DNA from: Candidatus Thioglobus autotrophicus | Lineage (GTDB): Bacteria; Pseudomonadota; Gammaproteobacteria; PS1; Pseudothioglobaceae | Length of the DNA stretch: 64,000 bases | Reading direction: 5' to 3' | Assembly: GCF_001293165.1 (NCBI RefSeq) | Contig: NZ_CP010552.1 | Coordinates: 868,001-932,000 of the forward strand | Part shown: positions 1 to 7,366 of the stretch, piece after piece | Numbering within the stretch: the first letter of the stretch is position 1 | How the letters are laid out: each line of letters begins with the position of its first letter | Program-made: the position numbers and the translations under genes | The notes under the pieces: generated by a model | What the model was told of the DNA's origin: nothing | What the model saw: only the letters and a program-made list of their open reading frames with translations | Database searches by the model: none

Positions 1-1
1 T

Positions 2-481
2 TTCTACCCATTAGATTTTACTTTTGTCTGCCCTTCAGAAATTCTAGCACACCATCACCGTGTGGCTCAATTTGCTGAAAAGGGTGTTGAAGTTGTCGGT
101 ATTTCAGTTGATTCACAATTCACGCATAATGCTTGGCGCAACACAGCGCCAGCAGACGGCGGCCTAGGTGCAATCGATTTTCCATTAGTAGCTGATACTG
201 ATCATTCGATTATGCAAGCTTACGGCATTGTACATCCAGCGGGTATTGCACTGCGCGCTTCGTTCTTAATTGACGAAGAGTTTACTGTGCGTCATCAAGT
301 TGTGAACGATCTACCATTAGGTCGTAATGTTGATGAAATGTTACGCATGGTTGATGCGCTTGATTTCCACACAACGCATGGTGAAGTTTGCCCAGCAGGC
401 TGGAACAAAGGCGACGAAGGCATGAAAGATACACCAGAAGGTGTGGCCGAATATTTGGCCAAAAATGCTGATGATCTATAA
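2..481 (+). CDS. 2-Cys peroxiredoxin (AhpC/TSA family), 5' end outside window
   Basis: Thiol peroxidase that reduces hydrogen peroxide and organic peroxides in the cytoplasm. The frame is open from base 2, so the N-terminus lies upstream of the window. The peroxidatic cysteine sits in a FTFVCPSE motif at bases 29-31 and the resolving cysteine in a GEVCPAGW motif at bases 389-391, so this is a typical 2-Cys enzyme of the Prx1/AhpC type. The internal GTG at 62 is not the start, because conserved family sequence continues before it. A hairpin terminator follows the stop and separates it from the rubredoxin gene. The family is clear; the exact subfamily and symbol are not. Confidence 0.93.
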   Translation, partial: FYPLDFTFVCPSEILAHHHRVAQFAEKGVEVVGISVDSQFTHNAWRNTAPADGGLGAIDFPLVADTDHSIMQAYGIVHPAGIALRASFLIDEEFTVRHQVVNDLPLGRNVDEMLRMVDALDFHTTHGEVCPAGWNKGDEGMKDTPEGVAEYLAKNADDL

Positions 482-499
482 GAGTTAATCAGTTTGATT

Positions 500-526
500 A
501 AAGGGAGTGAATCGCTCCCTTTTTTT
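500..526 (+). terminator. Rho-independent terminator after peroxiredoxin
   Basis: An 8-bp stem (AAAGGGAG at 500-507 with CTCCCTTT at 515-522) is followed by a T run to 526. It lies 19 bases after the peroxiredoxin stop and before the rubredoxin ATG. Confidence 0.85.
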
Positions 527-551
527 ACGTATTTAATAACAGGAAATAACA

Positions 552-716
552 ATGAAAAAATTTAAATGTATGGTGTGTGGCTGGGTTTATGATGAAGCTA
601 AAGGCTCTCCAAAAGAAGGTATTGAGCCAGGTACTAAGTGGGACGATGTTCCTCAGGATTGGGTATGCCCAGATTGTGGTGTGACCAAGGATCAATTTGA
701 AATGGAAGAAATCTAG
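552..716 (+). CDS. Rubredoxin
   Basis: A 54-residue cytoplasmic electron carrier with one iron bound by four cysteines. Both family motifs are visible: CMVCG at residues 6-10 and CPDCG at residues 39-43, with the usual aromatic residues (WVYD, WVCP) around them. The length is standard for a single-domain rubredoxin. The start is ATG 552, with a weak purine-rich stretch (AGGAAATAACA) ahead. Its position after a peroxiredoxin suggests a role in oxidative-stress electron transfer; that link is inference. Confidence 0.95.
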   Translation: MKKFKCMVCGWVYDEAKGSPKEGIEPGTKWDDVPQDWVCPDCGVTKDQFEMEEI

Positions 717-755
717 TAAAATAGCATTTTTTAAGATTCATACAAAGGAAGAAGC

Positions 756-1829
756 ATGTCAAAAATATTAGTATTGCCGGGTGACGGTATTGGTCAAGAA
801 ATTGTTGAGCAAGCGCTTAAGGTAATTAACCATTTAAACGCAAATAATAATCTGAACATGGAGTTAGTGCACGGTCTCATTGGCGGCACAGCTTATGATG
901 AAACTGGCTCGCCACTACCGCAAGCAACATTAGACGCTGCTAAAGAGTGTGATTCTATTTTACTGGGCGCTGTTGGTGGTTATCAGTGGGAAGCGCTAGA
1001 GCGCGATCTTCGTCCTGAGCGTGGTCTTCTGGGCTTGCGTGCTGAAATGGATTTATTCTCAAATCTTCGCCCCGCTATTTTGTATCCGCAACTGGCCAGC
1101 GCTTCAACTCTAAAAGAAGAGATCGTTTCTGGCTTGGATTTAATGATTGTTCGTGAATTGGTATCTGGCATTTATTTTGGTCAGCCTCGCGGTATTGAAA
1201 TGCGTGATGGTGAGCGTTTCGGCTTTAATAGTGCAACCTACTCTGAGTCTGAAATTCGTCGTATTGGTCATTCAGCTTTCAAAATTGCGCAAAAACGTGG
1301 ATCACGTGTTTGCTCAGTCGATAAGGCTAACGTGCTCGAAGTCTGCGAGTTATGGCGCGAAGTGATGGAGGAAGTGGCTAAAGATTATCCAGATGTTGAA
1401 CTCTCACATATGTATGTGGATAATGCTGCGATGCAGTTAGTCAGAGCACCAAAGCAATTTGACGTGATGGTGACATCGAATTTATTTGGTGACGTACTGT
1501 CTGATTGCGCCGCTATGCTTACGGGTTCTATTGGCATGCTGCCAAGCGCCTCTTTAAATAAAGATGGGTTTGGTATGTATGAGCCGATCCATGGTTCTGC
1601 TCCAGATATTGCTGGCCAAGATATTGCCAATCCACTAGCCACTATTTTGTCAGTTTCAATGATGTTGCGTTACTCACTTAATCAAGTAACGTTGGCTGAT
1701 AAAATTGATTCCGCAGTGAATACAGTGCTTGATCAAGGCTACCGCACAGCAGACATTGCCAGTGAAGGTGACACGGTTATTGGCACGAGTCAAATCGGTG
1801 ATTTAGTCGTTGAAGCGCTTCAAGGATAA
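756..1829 (+). CDS. leuB: 3-isopropylmalate dehydrogenase
   Basis: NAD-dependent oxidative decarboxylation of 3-isopropylmalate in leucine biosynthesis. The protein is 357 residues, standard for LeuB. Features seen: an N-terminal GDGIGQE motif, the substrate region with LLGAVGG and [10 protein letters not shown], the YFGQPRG loop, and the C-terminal metal/NAD region [14 protein letters not shown] followed by [13 protein letters not shown], the family signature. AAGGAAGA lies just before ATG 756. leuC and leuD are not in the window. A glutaredoxin gene follows after 2 bases and is probably co-transcribed. Confidence 0.96.
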   Translation: MSKILVLPGDGIGQEIVEQALKVINHLNANNNLNMELVHGLIGGTAYDETGSPLPQATLDAAKECDSILLGAVGGYQWEALERDLRPERGLLGLRAEMDLFSNLRPAILYPQLASASTLKEEIVSGLDLMIVRELVSGIYFGQPRGIEMRDGERFGFNSATYSESEIRRIGHSAFKIAQKRGSRVCSVDKANVLEVCELWREVMEEVAKDYPDVELSHMYVDNAAMQLVRAPKQFDVMVTSNLFGDVLSDCAAMLTGSIGMLPSASLNKDGFGMYEPIHGSAPDIAGQDIANPLATILSVSMMLRYSLNQVTLADKIDSAVNTVLDQGYRTADIASEGDTVIGTSQIGDLVVEALQG

Positions 1830-1831
1830 TC

Positions 1832-2071
1832 ATGAAAATTGTCGTCTACTCAACTAATACTTGCCCAATTTGCGTTAAAACCAAAGAGCTACTAAACAAG
1901 TGGAATCTACCGTTTGAGCAAAAGATGATTGACGAAGATCGCGCCCATATGGCAGAATTTTCCAAAGTGACTAATGGTGCCAGAATGGTGCCACAACTCA
2001 CGATTGATGGCAAGCATATTGGAGGGTTTAGCGACCTAACAGAGTTACACATGGACGGCTTCTTCGATTAA
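1832..2071 (+). CDS. Glutaredoxin (GrxC-like)
   Basis: A 79-residue thioredoxin-fold protein that reduces disulfides or glutathionylated thiols with glutathione. The active site CPIC is at residues 11-14, the cis-proline motif (MVPQLTIDG) near residue 55, and the GGFSDL glutathione-binding turn follows. CPIC differs from the classical CPYC, and the second cysteine is present, so dithiol chemistry is possible. It starts 2 bases after the leuB stop, so the two are probably one transcript. Functional assignment beyond glutaredoxin is uncertain. Confidence 0.88.
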   Translation: MKIVVYSTNTCPICVKTKELLNKWNLPFEQKMIDEDRAHMAEFSKVTNGARMVPQLTIDGKHIGGFSDLTELHMDGFFD

Positions 2072-2076
2072 ATAAG

Positions 2077-2187
2077 GGTAATTTTTTCCAAATTCTTTGT
2101 TGTCGCAATTCTCAAAAGCAGTCACTTACTAAATGTAAGCTCCTGCCTTTTTAAATTTCTTACGCTTCGACTTTGATAAAAATTACC
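2077..2187. repeat. 111-bp imperfect palindrome (MITE-like or structured RNA)
   Basis: Terminal arms GGTAATTTTT (2077-2086) and AAAAATTACC (2178-2187) are perfect inverted repeats. Inner elements GCAG/CTGC (2118-2121, 2143-2146) and CTTAC/GTAAG (2125-2129, 2135-2139) share exactly the same centre of symmetry, base 2132. The nested symmetry over 111 bp suggests a small non-autonomous element or a long hairpin RNA. No coding capacity is visible. Together with the remnant at 2280-2404 it fills the 361-base stretch without an intact gene. Confidence 0.6.
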
Positions 2188-2279
2188 ACTTATTCTGTTA
2201 TTTAAGAATACAATATAGTTCATGGAAAGCTAAGAAAGACTAGCAGAGATAGTGCTACTATTAATTTAAAAGAGACTAT

Positions 2280-2404
2280 ATGAAAACAATACTTAGTTTA
2301 TTTATGCTGGCAGTTTCTTCTCTGATGGATATGGTGGTGGATTTTTTGTGGGTGGCGAAGATTACAGTCGAGTGATATCAGGCACAGCAATTTATTTAAA
2401 ATAA
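2280..2404 (+). pseudogene. Remnant of a small secreted protein gene (frameshifted)
   Basis: ATG 2280 opens a frame that encodes a signal-peptide-like start (MKTILSLFMLAVSS) and then runs into a stop at about 2373. From 2321 a different frame continues with a Gly-rich, sensible-looking sequence (GGGFFVGGEDYSRVIS...) to a TAA at 2402-2404. The pattern fits a short exported protein disrupted by a deletion or frameshift. I do not recognise the parent family. It could also be chance, because the pieces are short. Confidence 0.35.
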
Positions 2405-2432
2405 ATTCGAGCGAAACCCCTTTGAGTCCATA

Positions 2433-3386
2433 TTAGAAATCTAGTGTTTCAACCTCTTGTAGCATTTTGCCAATATGCTTGCCTATTTGCTCATCAAATG
2501 CAGCCCAATTTTTGTAAGCCTCTAGCTTTTTAAGCGCTTCAGGCTTTATTTCATAGCCAGACAAGTCCTCTTCATAGCCTTTTTCCGCCTGCTGTTTGAT
2601 GATAGCTAAATAGTCTAAAAAAGAATTGATGGCCACATCAGGATTGCCTGTTTGACCATGTCCAGGGACGTAATTTTTAAAGTTAAGGTCAACCGCATAG
2701 TCTAGCGCTTTAATATTGCTATGCATGTCAGAGCTGGCATCAAAAGAGCCTAAGAAATCAATAATGGCATTGTCACCCAAAAATAAAGTTTGGCTGCCAA
2801 CATGCTCAATCATGATGTCAGTATCTGTATGAGCTTTTTGCGTCGGACTGTGAATGATAAATTGCTCTGAGTCCAGCGTCATTTTCTGCAAGTGTGCCAC
2901 ACTATCGGTTGGATAAACAGCTTTTGTATTTTTGGTATAGCCTTGTGTATTGTCATTCATGATATCTAGCCAAAAATCAGTTTCGCCTTCATGAGCTTGT
3001 TTGAGCATCTGCGCGTGAGCGTAGATTTTGACCGCTGGATAGCGTTCAACGATGGCCTGATTACCGAGCCAATGATCGCCATGTGCATGGGTATTAAATA
3101 CGGCAATAATAGGTTTTTTGGTGATTTTTTCAATTTCAGTAATGACTTTTTTGCCAATATGATAAGCACTGCCTGGATCAATCACAATCACCCCTTGGTC
3201 GCCAATAATCATTGCAGGATTATTCATAAAGCCTTTGTTGTCAACGCTGGGTGTGCCTACGGGCCCGTGAATAACAAAGACATTTTTTGCAATAGGCTCA
3301 AATTGGTATTGCCCAACTTTGTCGATTGTCCAAGCATTAACAAGACTAGATAAAAATAGTGTTAGTAATAGAAGTGCTGTTTTCAT
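2433..3386 (-). CDS. Secreted MBL-fold metallo-hydrolase (paralog 1)
   Basis: A 317-residue metallo-beta-lactamase-fold protein with a Sec signal peptide (residues 1-18, ending VNA before WT). The zinc-site motif HAHGDH is at residues 100-105. Later metal ligands are expected at the KAHTDTD, FLGDNA and PGHGQTG segments. It is related to the protein at 4953-5903 over the full length and more distantly to 23478-24416. Related periplasmic MBL proteins (SoxH-like, or linked to quinoprotein dehydrogenases) occur in sulfur and C1 oxidisers, but the substrate cannot be read from the sequence. Monocistronic. Confidence 0.85.
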   Translation of the reverse strand: MKTALLLLTLFLSSLVNAWTIDKVGQYQFEPIAKNVFVIHGPVGTPSVDNKGFMNNPAMIIGDQGVIVIDPGSAYHIGKKVITEIEKITKKPIIAVFNTHAHGDHWLGNQAIVERYPAVKIYAHAQMLKQAHEGETDFWLDIMNDNTQGYTKNTKAVYPTDSVAHLQKMTLDSEQFIIHSPTQKAHTDTDIMIEHVGSQTLFLGDNAIIDFLGSFDASSDMHSNIKALDYAVDLNFKNYVPGHGQTGNPDVAINSFLDYLAIIKQQAEKGYEEDLSGYEIKPEALKKLEAYKNWAAFDEQIGKHIGKMLQEVETLDF

Positions 3387-3502
3387 AGTGTTCTATAGTC
3401 GAAAAATAAGTAAAGACGATACGCTCTTTTTTGTAAGAATTTTGAAAAATTTGCCAAATAATAAGAATGGCCGCAAGTTGAGCCAGTGGTTGGATATAAA
3501 TG

Positions 3503-3585
3503 GGCAATAATTGCCATATATTCCCGAAAAAAACCCATTTTTTGCTTAAAAATGGATGTTTTTAGCTGTTTATTGGCAATAATTG
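3503..3585. promoter_or_regulatory. Palindromic region upstream of carbonic anhydrase
   Basis: The palindrome GGCAA-TAA-TTGCC (3503-3515) recurs as a partial direct copy, GGCAATAATTG, at 3575-3585. Between them lies a perfect 8-bp inverted repeat, CCATTTTT/AAAAATGG (3535-3542, 3548-3555). All lie in the divergent gap between the MBL gene and the carbonic anhydrase gene, so operator sites are plausible. The regulator is unknown. Confidence 0.35.
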
Positions 3586-3669
3586 ATTGATTTTTGCGTG
3601 TGGATGAAAAATTTTGGAAATTTTAATTATGAATGCTCAATCTTGTTTTTTGTATTACAATTCACGCTT

Positions 3670-4260
3670 ATGAAAGACTTTGTTGCTAATAATAAGCATT
3701 TGAAGAAATTGGTAGAGGGTAATAAGCGTTATATCGCCTCCCATCTTCAGCACCCAGATCAATCCAGTGAAAGGCGTTTCGAGCTTAAATATGGACAGCA
3801 TCCTTTTGCCATTATTTTGGGTTGCTCAGATTCGCGCGTACCACCTGAGGTTATCTTTGACCAGGGTTTGGGAGATTTGTACGTGGTTCGTGTTGCTGGC
3901 AACGTGTTGGATGAGGTGGTTATGGCTAGCATTGAATACGCAGTATTGCATGTGGGAGTTTCGCTGATTATGGTGATGGGGCATTCTCAATGTGGCGCTG
4001 TACAGGCAGCGTGTGCACATGAACAGCTTGAGGGCAGTCTGCCTGCTTTGGTGCAGGCATTCAATCCAGTACTTGAGCAAGTAAAAGGTCAGCCGGGCAA
4101 TTTGGCTGAAAATGTGGCTTTGGCCAATGTTGTTCATGTGGCAGAAAAACTCAAACAAACGGGGGTGCATTTTTTAAAAATGTTTGACGAAAACCAGCTG
4201 ACAATTGTGCCAGCGTATTATGATATTGACACAGGTAAAGTGGAGTTATTAAGCGAATGA
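3670..4260 (+). CDS. Beta-carbonic anhydrase
   Basis: Interconverts CO2 and bicarbonate with a zinc ion; in an autotroph or symbiont it could feed carboxylases. From ATG 3670 the protein is 196 residues. Zinc ligands are visible: C52 in GCSDSRVPPE, then H105 and C108 in GHSQCGAV, with the D54/R56 dyad. A longer reading from TTG 3583 adds 29 residues unlike the family N-terminus and overlaps the palindromic control region, so I prefer 3670, although its Shine-Dalgarno is poor. The stop overlaps the next ATG (ATGA), so it is coupled to the TRIC-family gene. Confidence 0.93.
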   Translation: MKDFVANNKHLKKLVEGNKRYIASHLQHPDQSSERRFELKYGQHPFAIILGCSDSRVPPEVIFDQGLGDLYVVRVAGNVLDEVVMASIEYAVLHVGVSLIMVMGHSQCGAVQAACAHEQLEGSLPALVQAFNPVLEQVKGQPGNLAENVALANVVHVAEKLKQTGVHFLKMFDENQLTIVPAYYDIDTGKVELLSE

Positions 4261-4892
4261 ATTTAGATGTTACGCAAGAATTATTAAACAGTTTATATTG
4301 GATTTCTCTGGTAGCTGTGGTGGTGTCATCGGCTTCTGGTGTGCTCAAGGCTGGTTTTAGAAAATTTGATTTATTTGGGGTGGTGATTATTGCTATTACC
4401 ACTGGATTGGGCGGCGGCTCTTTAAGAGATATGTTGTTAGATATTGATGTATTTTGGATACAAGATCAGATCTTTTTTATTGTTTCATTGGCCAGCGCGT
4501 TGATCATATTTATTGGCGCTCGTTTCGTGTCAATTTCGCCAAAATTTTTCCTAATTCCTGACGCAGCTGGATTGGCAGCATTTAGTATTGCCGGAACCAT
4601 GGTAGCATTAACCGCAGGCGCACCTTGGTTGGTGGCGAGTTTCATGGGCGTTATCACCGGCACAATGGGCGGTGTTTTTAGAGATTTGCTGTGTAATGAA
4701 ACGCCGATTGTATTTAAGAGTCCACTGTATGCGACTGCTGCTTGGCTGGGTGCTTTAGGGTTTATTGCGCTAGTACACTATGAAGTGGGCGTGGTGTTTA
4801 GTGCAATTATTGCTGGCCTTTGTATTTTTATCACGCGATTAATCGCCATTCGACTTAATTTGGGCCTGCCTAAATTTCAACTAAAAGAATAA
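4257..4892 (+). CDS. TRIC-family (UPF0126) membrane protein
   Basis: A 211-residue integral membrane protein with about seven hydrophobic segments arranged as two similar halves, each with a Gly-rich segment followed by a conserved RD motif (TGLGGGSLRDML and TGTMGGVFRDLL). This is the signature of the bacterial trimeric intracellular cation channel / YadS-like family. Its ATG overlaps the carbonic anhydrase stop by 4 bases, so they are translationally coupled. The transported ion and physiological role are unknown; coupling to carbonic anhydrase hints at ion balance during bicarbonate handling (inference). Confidence 0.85.
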   Translation: MNLDVTQELLNSLYWISLVAVVVSSASGVLKAGFRKFDLFGVVIIAITTGLGGGSLRDMLLDIDVFWIQDQIFFIVSLASALIIFIGARFVSISPKFFLIPDAAGLAAFSIAGTMVALTAGAPWLVASFMGVITGTMGGVFRDLLCNETPIVFKSPLYATAAWLGALGFIALVHYEVGVVFSAIIAGLCIFITRLIAIRLNLGLPKFQLKE

Positions 4893-4902
4893 AAATGGCA
4901 AA

Positions 4903-4933
4903 AAAAATGACGACCTATTGGGCCGTCATTTTT
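4903..4933. terminator. Bidirectional terminator
   Basis: A 10-bp perfect stem (AAAAATGACG at 4903-4912 with CGTCATTTTT at 4924-4933) sits between the convergent TRIC-family and MBL genes. A/T runs on both sides let it work in either direction. Confidence 0.85.
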
Positions 4934-4952
4934 AGTTTGAAACTAAAGGCAT

Positions 4953-5903
4953 TTAAATATCTAGCGCCTCAATCTCCAATAGCATTTTGTTGATATGCTT
5001 GCCGAGCTGTTCATCATAGCCACTCCAATCCCTATAATTTGCTAAATGATTATTAGCAAAAGGTTTGATTTCATAGTCGGCTAAATCCTCTTCAAAACCT
5101 TTTCTAGACTCTTGTTCAATCACTTTAAGGTAGTTTAGATATGGGTCAATCGCTTGAGTGACATTTCCTGAGTAGCCATGTCCAGGAACATAAGTATCAA
5201 TAGTTAGATTTTTCGCATAATCTAAAATTTTGATATTATCTAGCATGTTTGATTGTCCATCAAATCTGCCCATTCTGTCAGTAAAAGCATTATCTCCAGT
5301 AAAAAGGGTTTTAGAATTTACATGCTCAATCATGATGTCCGAAGAAGAATGAGACGAAGGAAGTGGTGAGTGAATGACTAATTTCTGCCCTTCAATATTT
5401 AGTGTGTCCTTGTGGCTTATTGAATACGTTGGTATGACAGCAATTGTGCCTTTGGCCTTGCTTGTAATATCGCTATATACTTTTATCCATCTTTGGGCTT
5501 CGCCATATTCCGCTTCACGAATCATATTCATATGTGCGTAGAATTTAGCGTTTGGATACTTATCTTTTATAGAATGATTGGCCAGCCAATGATCGCCATG
5601 TACGTGCGTGTTTATGACAGCTACAACAGGTTTTGATGATATTTTTTCAATTTCGTTAAGAATGTTATCACCAACAAATTTTGAACTACCAGGGTCAATT
5701 ATAATTAAACCATTGTCACCTTCAATAAAAGCAGGATTGTTCATAAAACCGTGATTTAGTTCGCTAGGGCTGGCAATAGGACCGTGTATAACATGCACTT
5801 GCTTGTTTAATTTTTCAAATTTAAAGTCACCCACATCATCAATTGTCCAAGCATGAATTGTTGACGATAGTGCCAAAGTAAATAGTAATGCTAATTTTTT
5901 CAT
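4953..5903 (-). CDS. Secreted MBL-fold metallo-hydrolase (paralog 2)
   Basis: A 316-residue paralog of the protein at 2433-3386, with the same layout: signal peptide (1-18, ending IHA), an AWTIDDVGDF start to the mature protein, the HVHGDH zinc motif at residues 100-105, HSSSDIMIEH, FTGDNA and PGHGYSG. The two genes flank the carbonic anhydrase/TRIC operon on the opposite strand, which suggests duplication followed by insertion or local rearrangement. Substrate unknown. A Shine-Dalgarno (GGAGAGAGATATG) precedes the start. Confidence 0.85.
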   Translation of the reverse strand: MKKLALLFTLALSSTIHAWTIDDVGDFKFEKLNKQVHVIHGPIASPSELNHGFMNNPAFIEGDNGLIIIDPGSSKFVGDNILNEIEKISSKPVVAVINTHVHGDHWLANHSIKDKYPNAKFYAHMNMIREAEYGEAQRWIKVYSDITSKAKGTIAVIPTYSISHKDTLNIEGQKLVIHSPLPSSHSSSDIMIEHVNSKTLFTGDNAFTDRMGRFDGQSNMLDNIKILDYAKNLTIDTYVPGHGYSGNVTQAIDPYLNYLKVIEQESRKGFEEDLADYEIKPFANNHLANYRDWSGYDEQLGKHINKMLLEIEALDI

Positions 5904-5919
5904 ATCTCTCTCCTCTATG

Positions 5920-5950
5920 TTGAATTGCCCATTATAGCTAATGTTATAAT
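5920..5950 (+). promoter_or_regulatory. Extended -10 promoter directly before nudE (leaderless start)
   Basis: A perfect extended -10, TG-T-TATAAT (hexamer 5945-5950), has a -35-like TTGAAT at 5920-5925. The nudE ATG begins 7 bases after the hexamer, so transcription would start at or next to the A of the start codon. No Shine-Dalgarno is present. Confidence 0.55.
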
Positions 5951-5957
5951 TCTATTT

Positions 5958-6512
5958 ATGCGAAAAAAACCCATACTAAGCAATGTTACTGACATTGCCA
6001 CCACTCGATTTTTCAATATTCAGTCAATGGATGTTGAGTTTTCAAATGGAGAGAAGCGTCAATATGAACGCCTAAAGCCGCCAGGCAACGGTGCAGTTTT
6101 AGTCATTCCAATGTTGGATGATGAGACAGTGTTGATGATTTATGAATATTCTGGCGGCACAAATCGCTACGAGTTGGCGCTCACTAAAGGCAAAATTGAT
6201 GATGGTGAAACACCCTTAGAAGCGGCCAATAGAGAGCTCATTGAGGAAATTGGTTATGGCGCTAAAAAACTCACTTATATGAAATCTATGAGTATTGCGC
6301 CAGGTTATCAGTCGAGCGAAACGCATATTGTTTTGGCACAAGATTTATATCGAGAGTCAGCTGAGGGGGACGAGCCGGAGCCGCTGGAAGTAGTTAAGCA
6401 CAAGCTGAGCAATTTAGAAAGCTTGGTTTATGATGATGATTTGACTGAGGCAAGAAGTATTGCCGCACTATATATGGCCAAAGAGGCAATTAAACGGCAA
6501 TTAAGTGATTGA
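5958..6512 (+). CDS. nudE: ADP compounds hydrolase NudE
   Basis: A Nudix hydrolase of 184 residues that cleaves ADP-ribose, Ap3A, NADH and similar compounds. The Nudix box is complete (GKIDDGE, then REL.EE.GYGA, about residues 78-100). The NudE-type N-terminus (VEFSNGEKRQYERL) and C-terminal EGDEPEPLE segment are also visible. An upstream in-frame extension to 5925 has no family similarity and would precede the promoter, so ATG 5958 is chosen. The end overlaps the aat start by 8 bases, indicating an operon. Confidence 0.92.
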   Translation: MRKKPILSNVTDIATTRFFNIQSMDVEFSNGEKRQYERLKPPGNGAVLVIPMLDDETVLMIYEYSGGTNRYELALTKGKIDDGETPLEAANRELIEEIGYGAKKLTYMKSMSIAPGYQSSETHIVLAQDLYRESAEGDEPEPLEVVKHKLSNLESLVYDDDLTEARSIAALYMAKEAIKRQLSD

Positions 6513-7164
6513 TATTCCTCAGGATTTTGTTCTCGCATCGGCGAGCACGCCTTTTCCTGCTACTGAGCGAGCCCTCAAAGAACCTAACGGCCTGATTGCT
6601 ATCGGTGGTGAGCTATCAACTCAACGTTTATTAGAGGCTTATAGTCAAGGTATTTTTCCTTGGTATAGCGAGCAGGATCCCATACTTTGGTACAGTCCAA
6701 ATCCTAGAATGGTGATGACGTCAGATAGATTGCATGTGTCTAAAAGTCTGCAAAAAACGCTAAATTCTGATAAATTCCAAATAAAAGTTGATACAGATTT
6801 TGAGCAAATTATTCATCATTGCAAAACGGTCGAACGCAAAGATCAGACGGGCACTTGGATTGATCAAGCGATGGTTGACGCCTATACCGATCTATATCAG
6901 CAGGGTTTTGTTCGCTGCGTTGGCGTGTATCAAGAGTCTAGGCTGGTGGGCGGTCTTTATGGCGTGTCATTGGGCAAGGTGTTTTTTGGTGAATCGATGT
7001 TTTCTTTAGTAGCGGACAGCTCTAAAGTAGCCTTTGTGCATTTACTGAAAAACATGGGCTATTCATTGGTTGACTGCCAGGTTGAAAGTCCACATTTAAA
7101 AAGCCTTGGTGCCTTTAATGTTGAGCGCCACGCGTTCATTCAAAGTCTTCAAGAATTGCTGTAA
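6505..7164 (+). CDS. aat: Leucyl/phenylalanyl-tRNA-protein transferase
   Basis: Adds Leu or Phe from aminoacyl-tRNA to N-terminal Arg/Lys of proteins, marking them for ClpS/ClpAP degradation (bacterial N-end rule). 219 residues. Family motifs are clear: GLIAIGGELS, GIFPWY, WYSPNPRMV and VGGLYGVSLGKVFFGESMFS. The start is GTG 6505, overlapping the nudE end by 8 bases. Length and motifs match the Aat family. No clp genes are in the window. Confidence 0.95.
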   Translation: MIDIPQDFVLASASTPFPATERALKEPNGLIAIGGELSTQRLLEAYSQGIFPWYSEQDPILWYSPNPRMVMTSDRLHVSKSLQKTLNSDKFQIKVDTDFEQIIHHCKTVERKDQTGTWIDQAMVDAYTDLYQQGFVRCVGVYQESRLVGGLYGVSLGKVFFGESMFSLVADSSKVAFVHLLKNMGYSLVDCQVESPHLKSLGAFNVERHAFIQSLQELL

Positions 7165-7204
7165 AATAGCGACTAATTTTATAAATAACCAAGAGAAAAT
7201 TAAA

Positions 7205-7363
7205 ATGATCAAATTAACAGCGCTAATGTTTATTGTTGTCGGTCTTTCAGCTTGTGGAAAAATGGGTGAATTAGAGGCAGTTAAAGCGCAAGCTATTGAT
7301 GCATCTACAACACAAACTACAGTTGCGCCAGAGTTGGATATATTGCCGCACAACTCAAAATAA
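7205..7363 (+). CDS. Small lipoprotein (LptM/YifL-like position)
   Basis: 52 residues. The signal peptide ends in a lipobox LSAC (cysteine at residue 17), so a lipidated periplasmic peptide of about 36 residues is predicted. A small lipoprotein directly ahead of lysA is a recurrent arrangement in Proteobacteria, where it is the LptM/YifL protein linked to LPS-export LptD. Apart from the lipobox and short Gly-containing start, the sequence does not match the LptM consensus closely, so the name is tentative. ATG 7205 has an upstream AAGAGAA. Confidence 0.65.
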   Translation: MIKLTALMFIVVGLSACGKMGELEAVKAQAIDASTTQTTVAPELDILPHNSK

Positions 7364-7366
7364 CGG

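Noticed and set aside
3583-3669. N-terminal extension of carbonic anhydrase from TTG 3583
   Set aside because: The extra 29 residues do not resemble the family and cover the palindromic control region.
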